Assembly (NCBI GenBank): GCA_024698345.1
Contig: JAILRH010000203.1
Coordinates: 28,968-92,967 of the forward strand
Origin: Lachnospiraceae bacterium
GTDB lineage: Bacteria; Bacillota; Clostridia; Lachnospirales; Lachnospiraceae
Reading direction: 5' to 3'
Length of the DNA: 64,000 bases
Shown: positions 24,794-34,093 of the stretch, piece by piece
How positions within the stretch are numbered: position 1 is the stretch's first letter
How the letters are laid out: each line of letters starts with the position of its first letter
Position numbers and translations under genes: made by a program
Notes under the pieces: generated by a model
Databases searched by the model: none
The model's input: only the letters and a program-made list of their open reading frames with translations
Told to the model about the DNA's origin: nothing

Positions 24794-26800
24794 TTAGTTA
24801 TTGTCCTCCTTATTATCATCTTTTTTATCATCGTTGTTGTCGCCTTTGTTGTCGTCTTTATTATCGTTCTTATCTTCTTCCTTTTTATTATCCTCAGAGT
24901 TCTCATCTGCTGCTGTTTCCTGGGCTTTCGTCTCCTCAGCCGTTGTTTCAGCGGCAGTTGTTTCAGCGGCAGTTGTTTCTCCATTGATAATATTTGTAAG
25001 ATTTACATCATTCTCATAAAGAGTCTCTGCAACACCGTTAAGACTCTCAACATCTGTATGCAGTTTATCTATCTCTGAATGTAATCCATTAACATATCCC
25101 TGCATTGAATTAATATAATTATTAAGAGAGTTAACTTTCCAGAAAAGAACAACTACAACCCCAAGAGACAGAATAAGCAAAGCAGTAAGAATACCCACAA
25201 ATCTCTTTAAGCCTTTTGTGCCTTCATTATACTCCGCTTCCTCTTCCGGATAAATATAATTAACAGAATCGGAATCTTTTATCTTTCTCTCAGACTCTTC
25301 GAATACTTTTTCGAATTCATTATCATTATTATTTTTAACTTCTTCGAGAGTGATCTCTTCTCGCATATTATTGTCTGACGCTGTATTGCTGTCACCGCTA
25401 ATTGATGATACAGTATCATCTATCAAAAATGGTGTCGCATTTTTTTCCTCAGACTTCTCACTCTTTTTTGGAGCCGCTTCTTCATTTATATCAGATTCAA
25501 CCGCTTCTTCATTTACTTCCGCATTTGATTCCACATTTGATTCTGCATTTGATTCTGCATCTAAGTCTTCATCTACCTTTTCAAGGTCATAATGTTCTTC
25601 AAATGCCCGAGCCACTTCATTTATATAAGCCTGACTCTGAGCATCACTGTCATAGTCTGACTCATTACCTTCCATTTCTTCGGAATCAGATTCATCTTTA
25701 GAATCTTCACCGGCATTGGAATGTGCATCAACATCATAAGCTTCCACCATAGGAATCTCAACCTCAGGATACTCTTCTGCTGCTGGTTCTGCTGCTGGTT
25801 CTGCTGTTGGTTCTGCTGACACTTCTTCTGCGACTTCTTCTGCAACTTCTTCTGCAACTTCTGCTACAACCTCTTCAACCGGCGCAACAGGTGTTTCTAC
25901 ATTGCCTGCTTCGTCTGCTGCAACTTCTGCTGCTGGTTCTGCTGTTGGTTCTTCCGCAACATCTTCTGCTATTGGTTCTGGCGCAACATCTGCTGCAACA
26001 TCTTCTGCTGATTCTGCTACAGTCTCTTCAACCGGCGCAACAGGTGTTTCTACATTGCCTGCTTCTTCTGCCGCAACTTCTGCTGTTGGTTCTGCTGCGA
26101 CTTCTTCTGCGACTTCTTCTGCAACTTCTTCTGCAACTTCTGCTACAGCCTCTTCAACCGGCGCAACAGGTGTTTCTACATTGCCTTCTTCTTCTGCAAC
26201 TTCTGCTGCTGGTTCTGCTGACACTTCTGCCTCAGGCAATTTCTGAACAGGCTCTGCAATTTCAGGGATTATACGTTTTTCTTTCTTCTTACTTTCATCA
26301 TCAGTAAAAATAAAGAATCCGTCTATCTTTTTCATTTTTCCGTTTTCCATGTAGTAAAATGCCTCTACTATCTGAACCGGGTCCACGATATATTCAATTA
26401 TATTCTTGCCTTCAAAGGTACGTGTCTGAAAATACTCATCGTACTCTGTTGCATTACAGCCGGTGTCAGGATTTGTGTGCATCCATCCGATTATCTTATA
26501 TGACGGATAGTTCTTCTTAACCTGCTCAATGTACTTGATAGTATCCTTTGTAAACTTTATCGAGTTAGATGTTGCCTCACAATGCTTAGCCTCAATAAAA
26601 GCACGAATAATATAATAGTGTGTCTCACCTTTTCTAAGTTTGTTTCCAAGCAGAATCCCCCCTGCCTGAACTACGTTCTTGTCCTTAGAAAAATTAAATA
26701 TATCTTTGTATACTTCTTTTGAAATATATACTCTCTGTAATCCCTGGCCTGTACCTCCGACAACTCTTGTCTTTGCAGGCAATCTGTTCTCTTTGCTCAA
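24794..26800 (-). CDS. Membrane protein with degenerate JAMM/MPN domain and Ala/Glu repeat linker
   Basis: 668 residues, starting at TTG with AGAAGGA upstream. Residues 20-165 resemble a JAB1/MPN (JAMM) isopeptidase fold: QAGGILLGNK, then H108-x-N110-P with T118 and D121, where the catalytic pattern would be HxH, Ser and Asp, and Gln45 stands where the catalytic Glu is expected. Zinc binding is therefore probably lost. Residues about 190-420 are Ala/Glu/Pro/Val-rich with three long near-identical repeats (ETPVAPVEE), followed by an acidic region, one membrane helix near 530-552, a short coiled coil and an exported-side tail rich in Thr/Glu then Lys/Asp/Asn. The JAMM part would be cytoplasmic. 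No function is known to me. Confidence 0.7.
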   Translation of the reverse strand: MSKENRLPAKTRVVGGTGQGLQRVYISKEVYKDIFNFSKDKNVVQAGGILLGNKLRKGETHYYIIRAFIEAKHCEATSNSIKFTKDTIKYIEQVKKNYPSYKIIGWMHTNPDTGCNATEYDEYFQTRTFEGKNIIEYIVDPVQIVEAFYYMENGKMKKIDGFFIFTDDESKKKEKRIIPEIAEPVQKLPEAEVSAEPAAEVAEEEGNVETPVAPVEEAVAEVAEEVAEEVAEEVAAEPTAEVAAEEAGNVETPVAPVEETVAESAEDVAADVAPEPIAEDVAEEPTAEPAAEVAADEAGNVETPVAPVEEVVAEVAEEVAEEVAEEVSAEPTAEPAAEPAAEEYPEVEIPMVEAYDVDAHSNAGEDSKDESDSEEMEGNESDYDSDAQSQAYINEVARAFEEHYDLEKVDEDLDAESNAESNVESNAEVNEEAVESDINEEAAPKKSEKSEEKNATPFLIDDTVSSISGDSNTASDNNMREEITLEEVKNNNDNEFEKVFEESERKIKDSDSVNYIYPEEEAEYNEGTKGLKRFVGILTALLILSLGVVVVLFWKVNSLNNYINSMQGYVNGLHSEIDKLHTDVESLNGVAETLYENDVNLTNIINGETTAAETTAAETTAEETKAQETAADENSEDNKKEEDKNDNKDDNKGDNNDDKKDDNKEDNN
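25800..26230. repeat. Direct repeats within the JAMM-like gene
   Basis: The segment TCTTCAACCGGCGCAACAGG plus flanking GCNACTTCTTCTGC units is present three times (near 25872, 26030, 26151), encoding the Ala/Glu linker. Such arrays are prone to length change. Confidence 0.75.
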
Positions 26801-26879
26801 TGTATCAATCCTTCTCTTTTCAATTAAAATATTTAGCCGTAAAGTGTTACTGAATTATAATTGAATTGTATCACTCAAT

Positions 26880-26906
26880 TGTTATGAAAGTGTGGCTTTC
26901 ATAACA
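26880..26906 (-). other. Perfect hairpin containing the argF stop codon
   Basis: TGTTATGAAAG-TGTGG-CTTTCATAACA is an 11-bp perfect inverted repeat that covers the last codons and TAA of argF. It lacks a following T run, so it may protect the mRNA 3' end rather than terminate. Confidence 0.5.
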
Positions 26907-27868
26907 GCTTTGATTGTGTGCATTCTGTTCTCTGCCTCGTCAAATACTATAGACTTGTCGGACTCAAACACTTCGTCTGTAACTTCCATCTCTGTAAGTC
27001 CAAATTTTTCATATATTTCCATACCTGTTGTAGTCTTTAAATCATGGAATGCAGGAAGACAATGCATAAACTTACAATCAGGTGCAGCATTGTTCATGAG
27101 TTCCATTGTCACTCTGTATGGCAACAAATCGTCAATACGTTCTTTCCAGATTTCAGTGGGCTCACCCATTGATACCCATACATCGGTATAGATGACATTT
27201 GCTCCCTTTACTGCCTCCATTGGTTCTTCCATAAGTGAAATAGTTGCACCTGTTTCTGCTGCAACTTTCTTGCACTCTTCCACAAGTTTCTCATTAGGCC
27301 AGTATTTCTTTGGTGCACATGCAACAAAATCAAGCCCCATCTTTGCGCATCCTACCATAAGCGAATTGCCCATGTTATATCTTGCATCACCCATGTAAAC
27401 AAACTTGATACCTTTTAACTTTCCAAAATGTTCTTTGATTGTGAGAAAATCTGCAAGAATCTGTGTTGGATGGAACTCATTTGTGAGACCGTTCCAAACA
27501 GGAACACCTGCGTATTTTGCAAGTTCCTCAACTATCTCCTGCCCGTATCCTCTGTACTCGATTCCGTCAAACATACGTCCAAGAACTCTAGCTGTATCTG
27601 CAATGCTCTCTTTCTTTCCAATCTGTGATCCCGACGGATCAAGGTATGTTACTCCCATTCCAAGATCATGTGCTGCAACCTCAAAAGAACATCTTGTTCT
27701 TGTACTTGTCTTTTCAAAAATGAGGGCAATATTCTTTCCCTTAAGAGTATCAACAGGAATGCCCTGTTTCTTCTTTGCTTTCAAATCTGCTGCAATATCT
27801 AAAAATTCCTGAATCTCGTCAGGTGTAAAATCTAATAATTTAAGGAATGATTTTCCTGCTAATCCCAT
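26882..27868 (-). CDS. argF: Ornithine carbamoyltransferase
   Basis: A 328-residue enzyme that makes citrulline from ornithine and carbamoyl phosphate in arginine synthesis (or runs in reverse in the deiminase pathway). The carbamoyl-phosphate loop STRTR is at 55-59 and the ornithine-site motif HCLPAFHD near 268-275. The start was set at ATG 27868, with AAAGGA upstream, instead of 27898. It begins 1 nt after the pyrI stop codon and thus appears to share an operon with pyrB and pyrI. No arcA or arcC is adjacent, so the biosynthetic role is more likely. Confidence 0.95.
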   Translation of the reverse strand: MGLAGKSFLKLLDFTPDEIQEFLDIAADLKAKKKQGIPVDTLKGKNIALIFEKTSTRTRCSFEVAAHDLGMGVTYLDPSGSQIGKKESIADTARVLGRMFDGIEYRGYGQEIVEELAKYAGVPVWNGLTNEFHPTQILADFLTIKEHFGKLKGIKFVYMGDARYNMGNSLMVGCAKMGLDFVACAPKKYWPNEKLVEECKKVAAETGATISLMEEPMEAVKGANVIYTDVWVSMGEPTEIWKERIDDLLPYRVTMELMNNAAPDCKFMHCLPAFHDLKTTTGMEIYEKFGLTEMEVTDEVFESDKSIVFDEAENRMHTIKAVMKATLS

Positions 27869-27869
27869 C

Positions 27870-28298
27870 TTACTGTCCTTTCTCCAGTGCTTCTTCACAA
27901 TACAAGCAACGGTAAACCTTTTTTTCTATATCTGCCAAGAAGAATATCTGCTCCAATTCCTGCTCAACACAGGTAATGCATCTTGGGTTTTTACACTTTG
28001 CCACATTTGAAATACGTGTCGGCAATGTGAGCGGCTTCTTCTCTATAATCTTCTCATCTTTTATTACATTGACAGTTATATTGTCATCTATAAATCCAAG
28101 CAGATCCAGATTAATATCAAGCAAACCTTCTATCTTGATAATATCTTTCTTTCCCTGCTTTCCACTCTTTGCATTTTTGATAATTGCAACTTCACCTGTG
28201 CACTTATCCAAATCTAAAGCTCTGTAAATGTCCATGCATCTTCCGGCTTTGATATGGTCAATAACATATCCATCTTTCAATCCACTGATATTTATCAT
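27870..28298 (-). CDS. pyrI: Aspartate carbamoyltransferase regulatory chain
   Basis: A 142-residue regulatory subunit that binds CTP/ATP and joins PyrB trimers. The N-terminal [10 protein letters not shown] and the four zinc ligands C102, C107, C131 and C134 (CKNPRC and CLYC) are present. The track's start (TTG 28331) is replaced by ATG 28298, where GGAGA lies at good spacing and the family N-terminus MINI begins. It follows pyrB by 35 nt. Confidence 0.93.
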   Translation of the reverse strand: MINISGLKDGYVIDHIKAGRCMDIYRALDLDKCTGEVAIIKNAKSGKQGKKDIIKIEGLLDINLDLLGFIDDNITVNVIKDEKIIEKKPLTLPTRISNVAKCKNPRCITCVEQELEQIFFLADIEKKVYRCLYCEEALEKGQ

Positions 28299-28333
28299 CT
28301 TTTTCTCCATTTCTTCGCTATCATTTTGCAAAA

Positions 28334-29251
28334 CTACGCCTTCAATCCTAAAAGCATCATAATCAGTGCCATTCTGATATATACTCCGTTTTGTGCCTGT
28401 TTGAAATAAACTGCTCTAGGGTCTGAATCAACCTCAACAGATATCTCATTTACTCTTGGAAGGGGATGCATTACTATCATGTCGTCTGACGCATATTTCA
28501 TCTTGTTCATATCAAGAATATATCTGTCCTTGAGTCTTATATAATCCTCTTCATTGAAGAATCTTTCTCTCTGAACTCTTGTCATATATAAAATGTCCAT
28601 CTTTGGCATTACATCTTCTAAAGTTTCAACCTCTTCAAACGGAATGTTATTCTTCTGTAAAACATCTTCGCGAATAGATTCAGGAATTCTGAGTTCCTCC
28701 GGTGAAACGAGAATGAACTTAACTCCCGGGTATCTTACAAGTGCAGTAATAAGTGAATGAACAGTTCTTCCAAACTTCAAATCACCACACACACCAATAG
28801 TGAGATTATCAAGTTTCTTCTTGTATGTGTGAATAGTAAGCAAATCAGTGAGAGTCTGTGTCGGGTGCTGATGTCCGCCGTCTCCTGCATTGATAATAGG
28901 AACTGCCGACTTCATTGATGCAACCAAAGCCGCTCCCTCTTTTGGGTGTCTCATTGCAATAATATCGCTGTAGCAACCAACTACCGATACCGTATCAGAT
29001 ACACTCTCTCCTTTGCTGGCTGAACTTGACGTAGCCTCAGAAAAACCAAGAACCTGTCCTCCCAGCCTGATCATTGCCGACTCAAAGCTAAGTCTTGTTC
29101 TTGTACTTGGCTCATAAAAACAAGTTGCAAGAATCTTTCTTTTTGCAACTTCGCAGTACTTATCAGGATTCTCTCTGATATCCTCCGCAACCTTTATCAG
29201 GTCGTATGTTTCTTCAACTGTTAAATCCAATGGATTTAGTAAATGTCTCAT
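28334..29251 (-). CDS. pyrB: Aspartate carbamoyltransferase catalytic chain
   Basis: A 305-residue enzyme that condenses carbamoyl phosphate and aspartate, the committed step of pyrimidine synthesis. STRTR is at 49-53 and HPLPRVNEI near 260-268. First gene of pyrB-pyrI-argF; AGGAGAAG precedes the ATG. Presence of pyrI predicts an allosteric, E. coli-like holoenzyme. Confidence 0.96.
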   Translation of the reverse strand: MRHLLNPLDLTVEETYDLIKVAEDIRENPDKYCEVAKRKILATCFYEPSTRTRLSFESAMIRLGGQVLGFSEATSSSASKGESVSDTVSVVGCYSDIIAMRHPKEGAALVASMKSAVPIINAGDGGHQHPTQTLTDLLTIHTYKKKLDNLTIGVCGDLKFGRTVHSLITALVRYPGVKFILVSPEELRIPESIREDVLQKNNIPFEEVETLEDVMPKMDILYMTRVQRERFFNEEDYIRLKDRYILDMNKMKYASDDMIVMHPLPRVNEISVEVDSDPRAVYFKQAQNGVYIRMALIMMLLGLKA

Positions 29252-29318
29252 ATACTTCTCCTAGTATGTATATTTCACATTAACCATGTGATTAATCATT
29301 TTCTTTCCGACATGTAAC

Positions 29319-29347
29319 ATTATACAATCAATATCTGCTAATCGCAA
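29319..29347 (-). promoter_or_regulatory. Promoter of pyrB-pyrI-argF
   Basis: TTGCGA (29347-29342) and a perfect TATAAT (29324-29319), 17-nt spacer, about 70 nt before pyrB. The leader contains a small CACAT/ATGTG stem but no clear attenuator. Confidence 0.6.
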
Positions 29348-29357
29348 TAATTTTACC

Positions 29358-30407
29358 CTACTTCTTGAAGGTAAAGCGCATATTTTTTATGTAATCTTCA
29401 ATTCTTTTTGTTTGTCCGCTTATATGCCACTTAGGAAAGGCTCTCGACATTCTTTTTGAATTCGCCATTACCCTTTTTGTGAGAGATTCGTATTTACTGT
29501 TGAGGGCTTTCGTAAACTCTGTCCTCACATCTGACATCTCATTTTTGAACTCATCGCTTCTCTTTGAAATATTCTTTCCAAACTCTATAAATTCAACTTT
29601 AAATGCGTCGCTCTTCCTATATACACTTCTGCTAAATTCCAGAAGTTCTTCCTTCATATTGCCTTTAATTCCAGAGAATCCTTCCCTTAAATCATCACTA
29701 AAATCCATAACATTCTCTTTAAATTCATCGCTGATTCCTGCGACACTCTCTTTAAATCCATCGCTCATTTCTGCGACACTCTCTTTTAGTTCATCACTCT
29801 TCTCTGCCGCTTCAATTGCAGTCTTTCCAACTTTCTGTGTAAGATTATCACTTATTTCGTGAAGTACTTTTGCCACTCGCTCTATTTCCTTAATATCTCT
29901 TGTAATGCCAATAACAGTCTTGTATGTAACAATCAAATCGCAAATCATTGCTATCGCACATACAATCAATATAAATACTCCAAGATAAAAAGGCACATGG
30001 GCAACCAACTTGTAAACTATAGCATGAAAATATCTAACTGCAAATACAACCGCAATTCCCCACAAAATACAGAATTTAAGACATATATATCCGTTCAGAT
30101 TAAAGGGTTCCTCTGAATAATCCCACCATCGCATATGAAACAGTTTGTCCAAGGCCCATCCCCCAAACAACTCTATCACCGTTGCAATTATTATTCCTCC
30201 AAAGAACAAAAGCCACTTGTTATCTATTACCGGTGACAGCAGTGTCAAAACTCCTACCATTCCAAATCCATATATCGGACATACCGGCCCGTTTAAAAAT
30301 CCTCTGTTAATCAATTGTCCCTTAGCCACACCCTGATATGTCACCTCCAGGCACCAGCCGAGAAATGAGTAAATAAAGAAATATGCAACCAAATAATAAA
30401 ACCACAT
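29358..30407 (-). CDS. PF06541-type membrane protein with C-terminal amphipathic repeat tail
   Basis: 349 residues. The first about 170 form five or six membrane helices of the putative ABC transporter permease family PF06541 (FFIYSFLGWCLEVTYQ, NRGFLNGPVCPIYGFG). The remainder is a charged helical tail with about eight loosely repeated 11-residue units (SDELKESVAEM, SDGFKESVAGI, SDEFKENVMDF), predicted coiled coil or amphipathic helix. Start moved from 30428 to ATG 30407, which follows GAGGTGG. No ATPase gene is adjacent, so a transport role is doubtful. Confidence 0.75.
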   Translation of the reverse strand: MWFYYLVAYFFIYSFLGWCLEVTYQGVAKGQLINRGFLNGPVCPIYGFGMVGVLTLLSPVIDNKWLLFFGGIIIATVIELFGGWALDKLFHMRWWDYSEEPFNLNGYICLKFCILWGIAVVFAVRYFHAIVYKLVAHVPFYLGVFILIVCAIAMICDLIVTYKTVIGITRDIKEIERVAKVLHEISDNLTQKVGKTAIEAAEKSDELKESVAEMSDGFKESVAGISDEFKENVMDFSDDLREGFSGIKGNMKEELLEFSRSVYRKSDAFKVEFIEFGKNISKRSDEFKNEMSDVRTEFTKALNSKYESLTKRVMANSKRMSRAFPKWHISGQTKRIEDYIKNMRFTFKK

Positions 30408-30511
30408 GTCAGTCCACCTCGATTTCAATAATAGTTCAAGAACGCCTCAGCGTTCCTGCTTCTCAGTTATTAATTGTCATGTTCACTGTTATTATTATAC
30501 TTCAAAATGCA

Positions 30512-30575
30512 TAAAAAATGCACAGTCAACTAATCTTTTTGAATTACACTTCACTCTGATTACCTGACTGTGCAT
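30512..30575 (-). terminator. Terminator of hppA
   Basis: Arms ATGCACAGTCA / TGACTGTGCAT (11 bp) extended by GTAATC/GATTA, followed by TTTTTT on the minus strand, 54 nt beyond the hppA stop. Confidence 0.8.
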
Positions 30576-30628
30576 AATTATTTATAGTTGTCATTTATAG
30601 TTGTCATTTATTTTTGCAATATATCATA

Positions 30629-32656
30629 TCACAATAATCCTGCGCCAAATACTCCTGCAAACACAAGAGATACAATAGTCATAAGCTTAATAAGAATATT
30701 GATTGAAGGTCCGGAAGTATCTTTGAAAGGATCTCCCACAGTATCGCCAACTACTGCTGCCTTATGCGGTTCGCTTCCTTTTCCTCCTTCAGCACCACCT
30801 TCTATATATTTCTTGGCATTATCCCATGCTCCACCTGCATTTGCCATAAATATAGCCATCATTACTCCACTCACAAGAGAACCTGCAAGCATTCCTCCAA
30901 GAGCTTTAGATCCAAGTAAAAATCCCATTGCAAGCGGTGATAATACCGCAAGTACTCCAGGAACTATCATCTCATGCAAAGCTGCTGTGGTTGATATTGA
31001 TACGCAGGTCTTGTAATCAGGTTTCTCAGTGCCCTTAAGAATTCCCGGCTTTTCTCTGAACTGTCTTCTCACTTCTTCAATCATCTTATTTGCCGCTTTT
31101 CCAACAGATGACATAGTGAGGGCTGAAAACATAAACGGAAGCATACCTCCAACAAACAGTCCCACAACAACTCTGGGATCTAAAATATTGATTCCATCTT
31201 TTGAAATTCCTGCTGTCTCTGCATAGGAAACAAACAATGACAATGCCGTCAGTGCAGCAGAGCCAATTGCAAACCCTTTTCCAATGGCCGCTGTAGTATT
31301 TCCAACCGCATCCAACTTGTCAGTAATATTTCTGACAGACTCATCAAGTTCTGACATCTCCGCAATACCACCTGCATTATCTGCAATTGGTCCGTATGCA
31401 TCGACTGCAACAGTCATTCCCGTAGTTGAAAGCATTCCTACTGCGGCAAGTGCTATTCCATACATTCCACAGAAATAATGCGCCATAAGAATACCAATAG
31501 CAATAACAACTATAGGCATACATGTAGACTTCATTCCTACCGATAGTCCGCTGATAATATTTGTTGCAGCGCCTGTGTTGGAACTCTTAGCAATCTCTTT
31601 TACACTTCCATGCTTTTCTGATGTATAAATTTCCGTAATTTTTCCGATTATAACTCCCACTGCAAGGCCCGCAACAATAGCTGCAAAGGCATTATATGTT
31701 CCAAAGAAAGACTTGCTTAACACAAAGGACGCGATAATAACAATAATCGATGCTGTATATTCTCCTATATTAAGGGCAAGTTGCGGATCAGATCCCTCTT
31801 TTCCTCTCACAAAGAAAGTTGCAATAATCGATCCGACGATACCTATTGCCGCAAGTACCAACGGGAACAATGCCCCACCCAGTTCTATCTTACTCTCTAC
31901 TGCATTAGTGACAAGTCCAAGGGTGACGGCTGACACCAGTGCACCGACATAGCTCTCAAACAAATCCGCACCCATGCCGGCAACATCTCCAACGTTATCA
32001 CCAACATTATCCGCTATAACTGCCGGATTTCTCGGATCATCTTCAGGAATTCCCGCCTCAACTTTTCCAACCAAATCCGCTCCCACATCTGCAGCTTTGG
32101 TATATATTCCGCCACCTACTCTGGCAAACAGCGCAATGGACGATGCTCCAAGACTAAATCCGGTAAGAATACTGATTGACTCCGGTGTTACATCACCACC
32201 TTGTCTAAAATATACAATTGCAAAAATACATCCAAGTCCTAAAATACCAAGTCCCACTACCGATAATCCCATAACAGCTCCGCCGGAAAAAGCAATCTTA
32301 AGTGCCTTATTCATGCCTCCGTCTTTTGCTGCTTTTGCAGTTCTGACATTTGCCTTTGTGGCAACATTCATTCCGAAATAACCTGACATGGTAGAAAAAA
32401 CAGTTCCAACCAAAAAGCACATAGCTGTAATCCAATTAACTCCAAAACCTATTACCGCAAAAAGGATAAATATAAAAAATATCAGTATCCTGTACTCTGC
32501 ATACAAAAAGGCCTTTGCACCCTCTGCGATGGCATCTGCTATCTCTCTCATGTGCTCATTTCCGACCGGCGCTTTCGAAATAACAGCAGTTTTGATGAAT
32601 GCAAAAACAAGTGCAAGTGCACCGGCAATAGGAGCCAGTAACAACAAATATTCCAT
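30629..32656 (-). CDS. hppA: Membrane-bound ion-translocating pyrophosphatase
   Basis: A 675-residue, about 16-helix membrane pump that couples pyrophosphate hydrolysis to H+ or Na+ export. Catalytic motifs [21 protein letters not shown]-type ([26 protein letters not shown]) and late [15 protein letters not shown] are present. The GNTTAA segment has Ala where potassium-independent enzymes carry Lys, so it should be potassium dependent; whether H+ or Na+ is moved cannot be told here. Start set to ATG 32656 after GGAGGTGA. Confidence 0.96.
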   Translation of the reverse strand: MEYLLLLAPIAGALALVFAFIKTAVISKAPVGNEHMREIADAIAEGAKAFLYAEYRILIFFIFILFAVIGFGVNWITAMCFLVGTVFSTMSGYFGMNVATKANVRTAKAAKDGGMNKALKIAFSGGAVMGLSVVGLGILGLGCIFAIVYFRQGGDVTPESISILTGFSLGASSIALFARVGGGIYTKAADVGADLVGKVEAGIPEDDPRNPAVIADNVGDNVGDVAGMGADLFESYVGALVSAVTLGLVTNAVESKIELGGALFPLVLAAIGIVGSIIATFFVRGKEGSDPQLALNIGEYTASIIVIIASFVLSKSFFGTYNAFAAIVAGLAVGVIIGKITEIYTSEKHGSVKEIAKSSNTGAATNIISGLSVGMKSTCMPIVVIAIGILMAHYFCGMYGIALAAVGMLSTTGMTVAVDAYGPIADNAGGIAEMSELDESVRNITDKLDAVGNTTAAIGKGFAIGSAALTALSLFVSYAETAGISKDGINILDPRVVVGLFVGGMLPFMFSALTMSSVGKAANKMIEEVRRQFREKPGILKGTEKPDYKTCVSISTTAALHEMIVPGVLAVLSPLAMGFLLGSKALGGMLAGSLVSGVMMAIFMANAGGAWDNAKKYIEGGAEGGKGSEPHKAAVVGDTVGDPFKDTSGPSINILIKLMTIVSLVFAGVFGAGLL

Positions 32657-32760
32657 ACCTGTCACCTCCGTCTTTTCATAATTCAATTATCCGATGTAAA
32701 CTATTAATATTATAGCACTTTTTTATTGCTTTTGTCCCTATATTTTTATACAAATCACAA

Positions 32761-32806
32761 AAACCGTACTCTTGTTTCAAGATCGTATCACGGCCGCCAA
32801 ATGCAA
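32761..32806. repeat. Dispersed intergenic repeat, copy 3
   Basis: AAACCGTACTCTTGTTTC followed by ATCACGGCCGCCAAATGCA matches 63739-63784 with few differences. It lies between the terminator at 32815 and hppA. Confidence 0.6.
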
Positions 32807-32807
32807 A

Positions 32808-32850
32808 CAAAAAAGGATGTTGTACAAAAATAGCAAATCGTACAACATCC
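32808..32850 (-). terminator. Terminator of the small membrane protein gene
   Basis: Stem GGATGTTGTAC / GTACAACATCC (11 bp, 14-nt loop) followed by TTTTTT on the minus strand. Confidence 0.8.
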
Positions 32851-32907
32851 CATTCAACTTCAATAATTTGTTAGAAATATTACTAATACTTCATTTGATT
32901 GTCATAA

Positions 32908-33321
32908 TTATAGGAATAATTCTCTAAAATCCTCGTTTGTGAAAGCAACTCCATCGATTACAAAAAACATATTCTTCTTTGGAAGGATAAGTTTTGTCTT
33001 CTCATATGCTATAACATGATTCTGTTCTCCGTCTTCAATAGAGTAACCAATCGGAAAATCATATGTTTTTGAATATGCATATAACTTTATTCCGTCTTCC
33101 TTTTTCTCAACTTTGTATACTGTGACAATACAATAGTAATAATACAAAAATGCAACAATTCCAAGGATTATTGCTGTAGAAAGGAATTTAAGAAATCCAC
33201 CTGCTATACTACCTGAAGTAACAATTCCGATTAAATTAATAACAAGCCAAACTATTCCGAATACTTTTAAAACTTTATCAATTACAGATAAAACTTCAAA
33301 CAACTTCTGTTTCTCTACCAT
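32908..33321 (-). CDS. Small membrane protein of unknown function
   Basis: 137 residues, not recognised. Two membrane helices (about 17-38 and 44-65, VFGIVWLVINLIGIV and STAIILGIVAFLYYYY) are followed by a soluble domain of about 70 residues rich in strands (KLYAYSKTYDFPIG, KLILPKKNMFFVID) that resembles a small PH-like or YcxB-like fold in pattern only. It has its own promoter and terminator, so it is monocistronic. GAGGAGAAG precedes the ATG. Confidence 0.7.
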   Translation of the reverse strand: MVEKQKLFEVLSVIDKVLKVFGIVWLVINLIGIVTSGSIAGGFLKFLSTAIILGIVAFLYYYYCIVTVYKVEKKEDGIKLYAYSKTYDFPIGYSIEDGEQNHVIAYEKTKLILPKKNMFFVIDGVAFTNEDFRELFL

Positions 33322-33380
33322 TTTCTTCTCCTCGATTATATGTTAATTTGCATATCTGTCATTTTTCAATACTCTGATTT

Positions 33381-33409
33381 ATTTTAATACATAATATAAA
33401 ATAAATCAA
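33381..33409 (-). promoter_or_regulatory. Probable promoter of the small membrane protein gene
   Basis: TTGATT (33409-33404) and TAAAAT (33386-33381) with a 17-nt spacer on the minus strand, 60 nt before ATG 33321. Confidence 0.45.
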
Positions 33410-33458
33410 ATAAAAAGTGTATTTTTTGCGAATGCGAACCAACTCTAAGATTTAGCCT

Positions 33459-33518
33459 TTTACTATATCCCCACAATATGTTATACTGACTAATGTATTA
33501 ATTTTTGGATTGATACAT
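33459..33518 (+). promoter_or_regulatory. Promoter and inverted-repeat operator of the Lrp-type gene
   Basis: TTTACT (33459-33464) and TATACT (33482-33487) with a 17-nt spacer; immediately downstream ATGTATTAAT and ATTGATACAT (33493-33502 and 33509-33518) form an inverted repeat with one mismatch, well placed for autoregulation. Confidence 0.6.
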
Positions 33519-33548
33519 CAGGACTGAATAATATGAAAGGAGTAATAT

Positions 33549-34007
33549 ATGAAACACGAATTAGATCATATTGATGAACAAATAATTAATTTGTTACATG
33601 ACAATGCCCGTATCCCCCTAAAAGCAATTGCCAATCAGGTTTTCCTGTCTTCACCGGCCGTATCAGCCAGAATTGAAAGACTGGAAAAAGCAGGTATAAT
33701 TCTTGGTTACAACGCCAGACTCAATCCTGCCGAACTTGGTTATCACATTAAGGCATTTATCAATTTAGAAGTTAAGCCGGGGCAGAAAGCCGACTTTTAT
33801 CCTTACATAAAGAGTTGTAATAATGTTGTTGAATGTAACTGCGTTACAGGTGATTATTCAATGCTTATTGAGGTAATGTTTAAAAGCACTGATGAACTGG
33901 ATCATTTTATTGGTGATTTACAGAAATTTGGCAGTACAAAGACCCAGATTGTTTTCTCCACTTCCGTTGAACACCGCGGTATTCCGGTTCAGCAGATTGA
34001 AGAATAA
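33549..34007 (+). CDS. Lrp/AsnC family transcriptional regulator
   Basis: A 152-residue regulator: N-terminal helix-turn-helix (DHIDEQIINLLHDNARIPLKA and VSARIERLEKAGIILGY) and C-terminal ligand-binding RAM domain (VVECNCVTGDYSMLIEV). Such proteins sense amino acids and often control amino-acid metabolism and their own gene. It is one of the few plus-strand genes and stands alone, convergent with the polysaccharide locus. AAAGGAG precedes the ATG. Confidence 0.93.
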   Translation: MKHELDHIDEQIINLLHDNARIPLKAIANQVFLSSPAVSARIERLEKAGIILGYNARLNPAELGYHIKAFINLEVKPGQKADFYPYIKSCNNVVECNCVTGDYSMLIEVMFKSTDELDHFIGDLQKFGSTKTQIVFSTSVEHRGIPVQQIEE

Positions 34008-34041
34008 CAGACAACAATGATTGTTTTTAAATTATAGTTTT

Positions 34042-34081
34042 AAAAAAAGTAGGATTTGCTTATGCATCTCCTACTTTTTTT
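34042..34081. terminator. Bidirectional terminator between the Lrp-type gene and the polysaccharide locus
   Basis: AAAAAAAGTAGGA and TCCTACTTTTTTT pair perfectly over 13 bp around a 14-nt loop, with A and T runs on both sides. It ends the 22-kb polysaccharide locus. Confidence 0.9.
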
Positions 34082-34093
34082 CTTCAATTTTCT

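Noticed and set aside
24794-25000. C-terminal Thr/Glu and Lys/Asp/Asn tail considered as a sortase signal
   Set aside because: No LPXTG- or SPKTG-like motif followed by a hydrophobic segment occurs; the tail ends in charged residues.
25807-26307. Leu-rich plus-strand ORF of 166 residues
   Set aside because: It is the antisense of the Ala/Glu repeat region, without a start signal.
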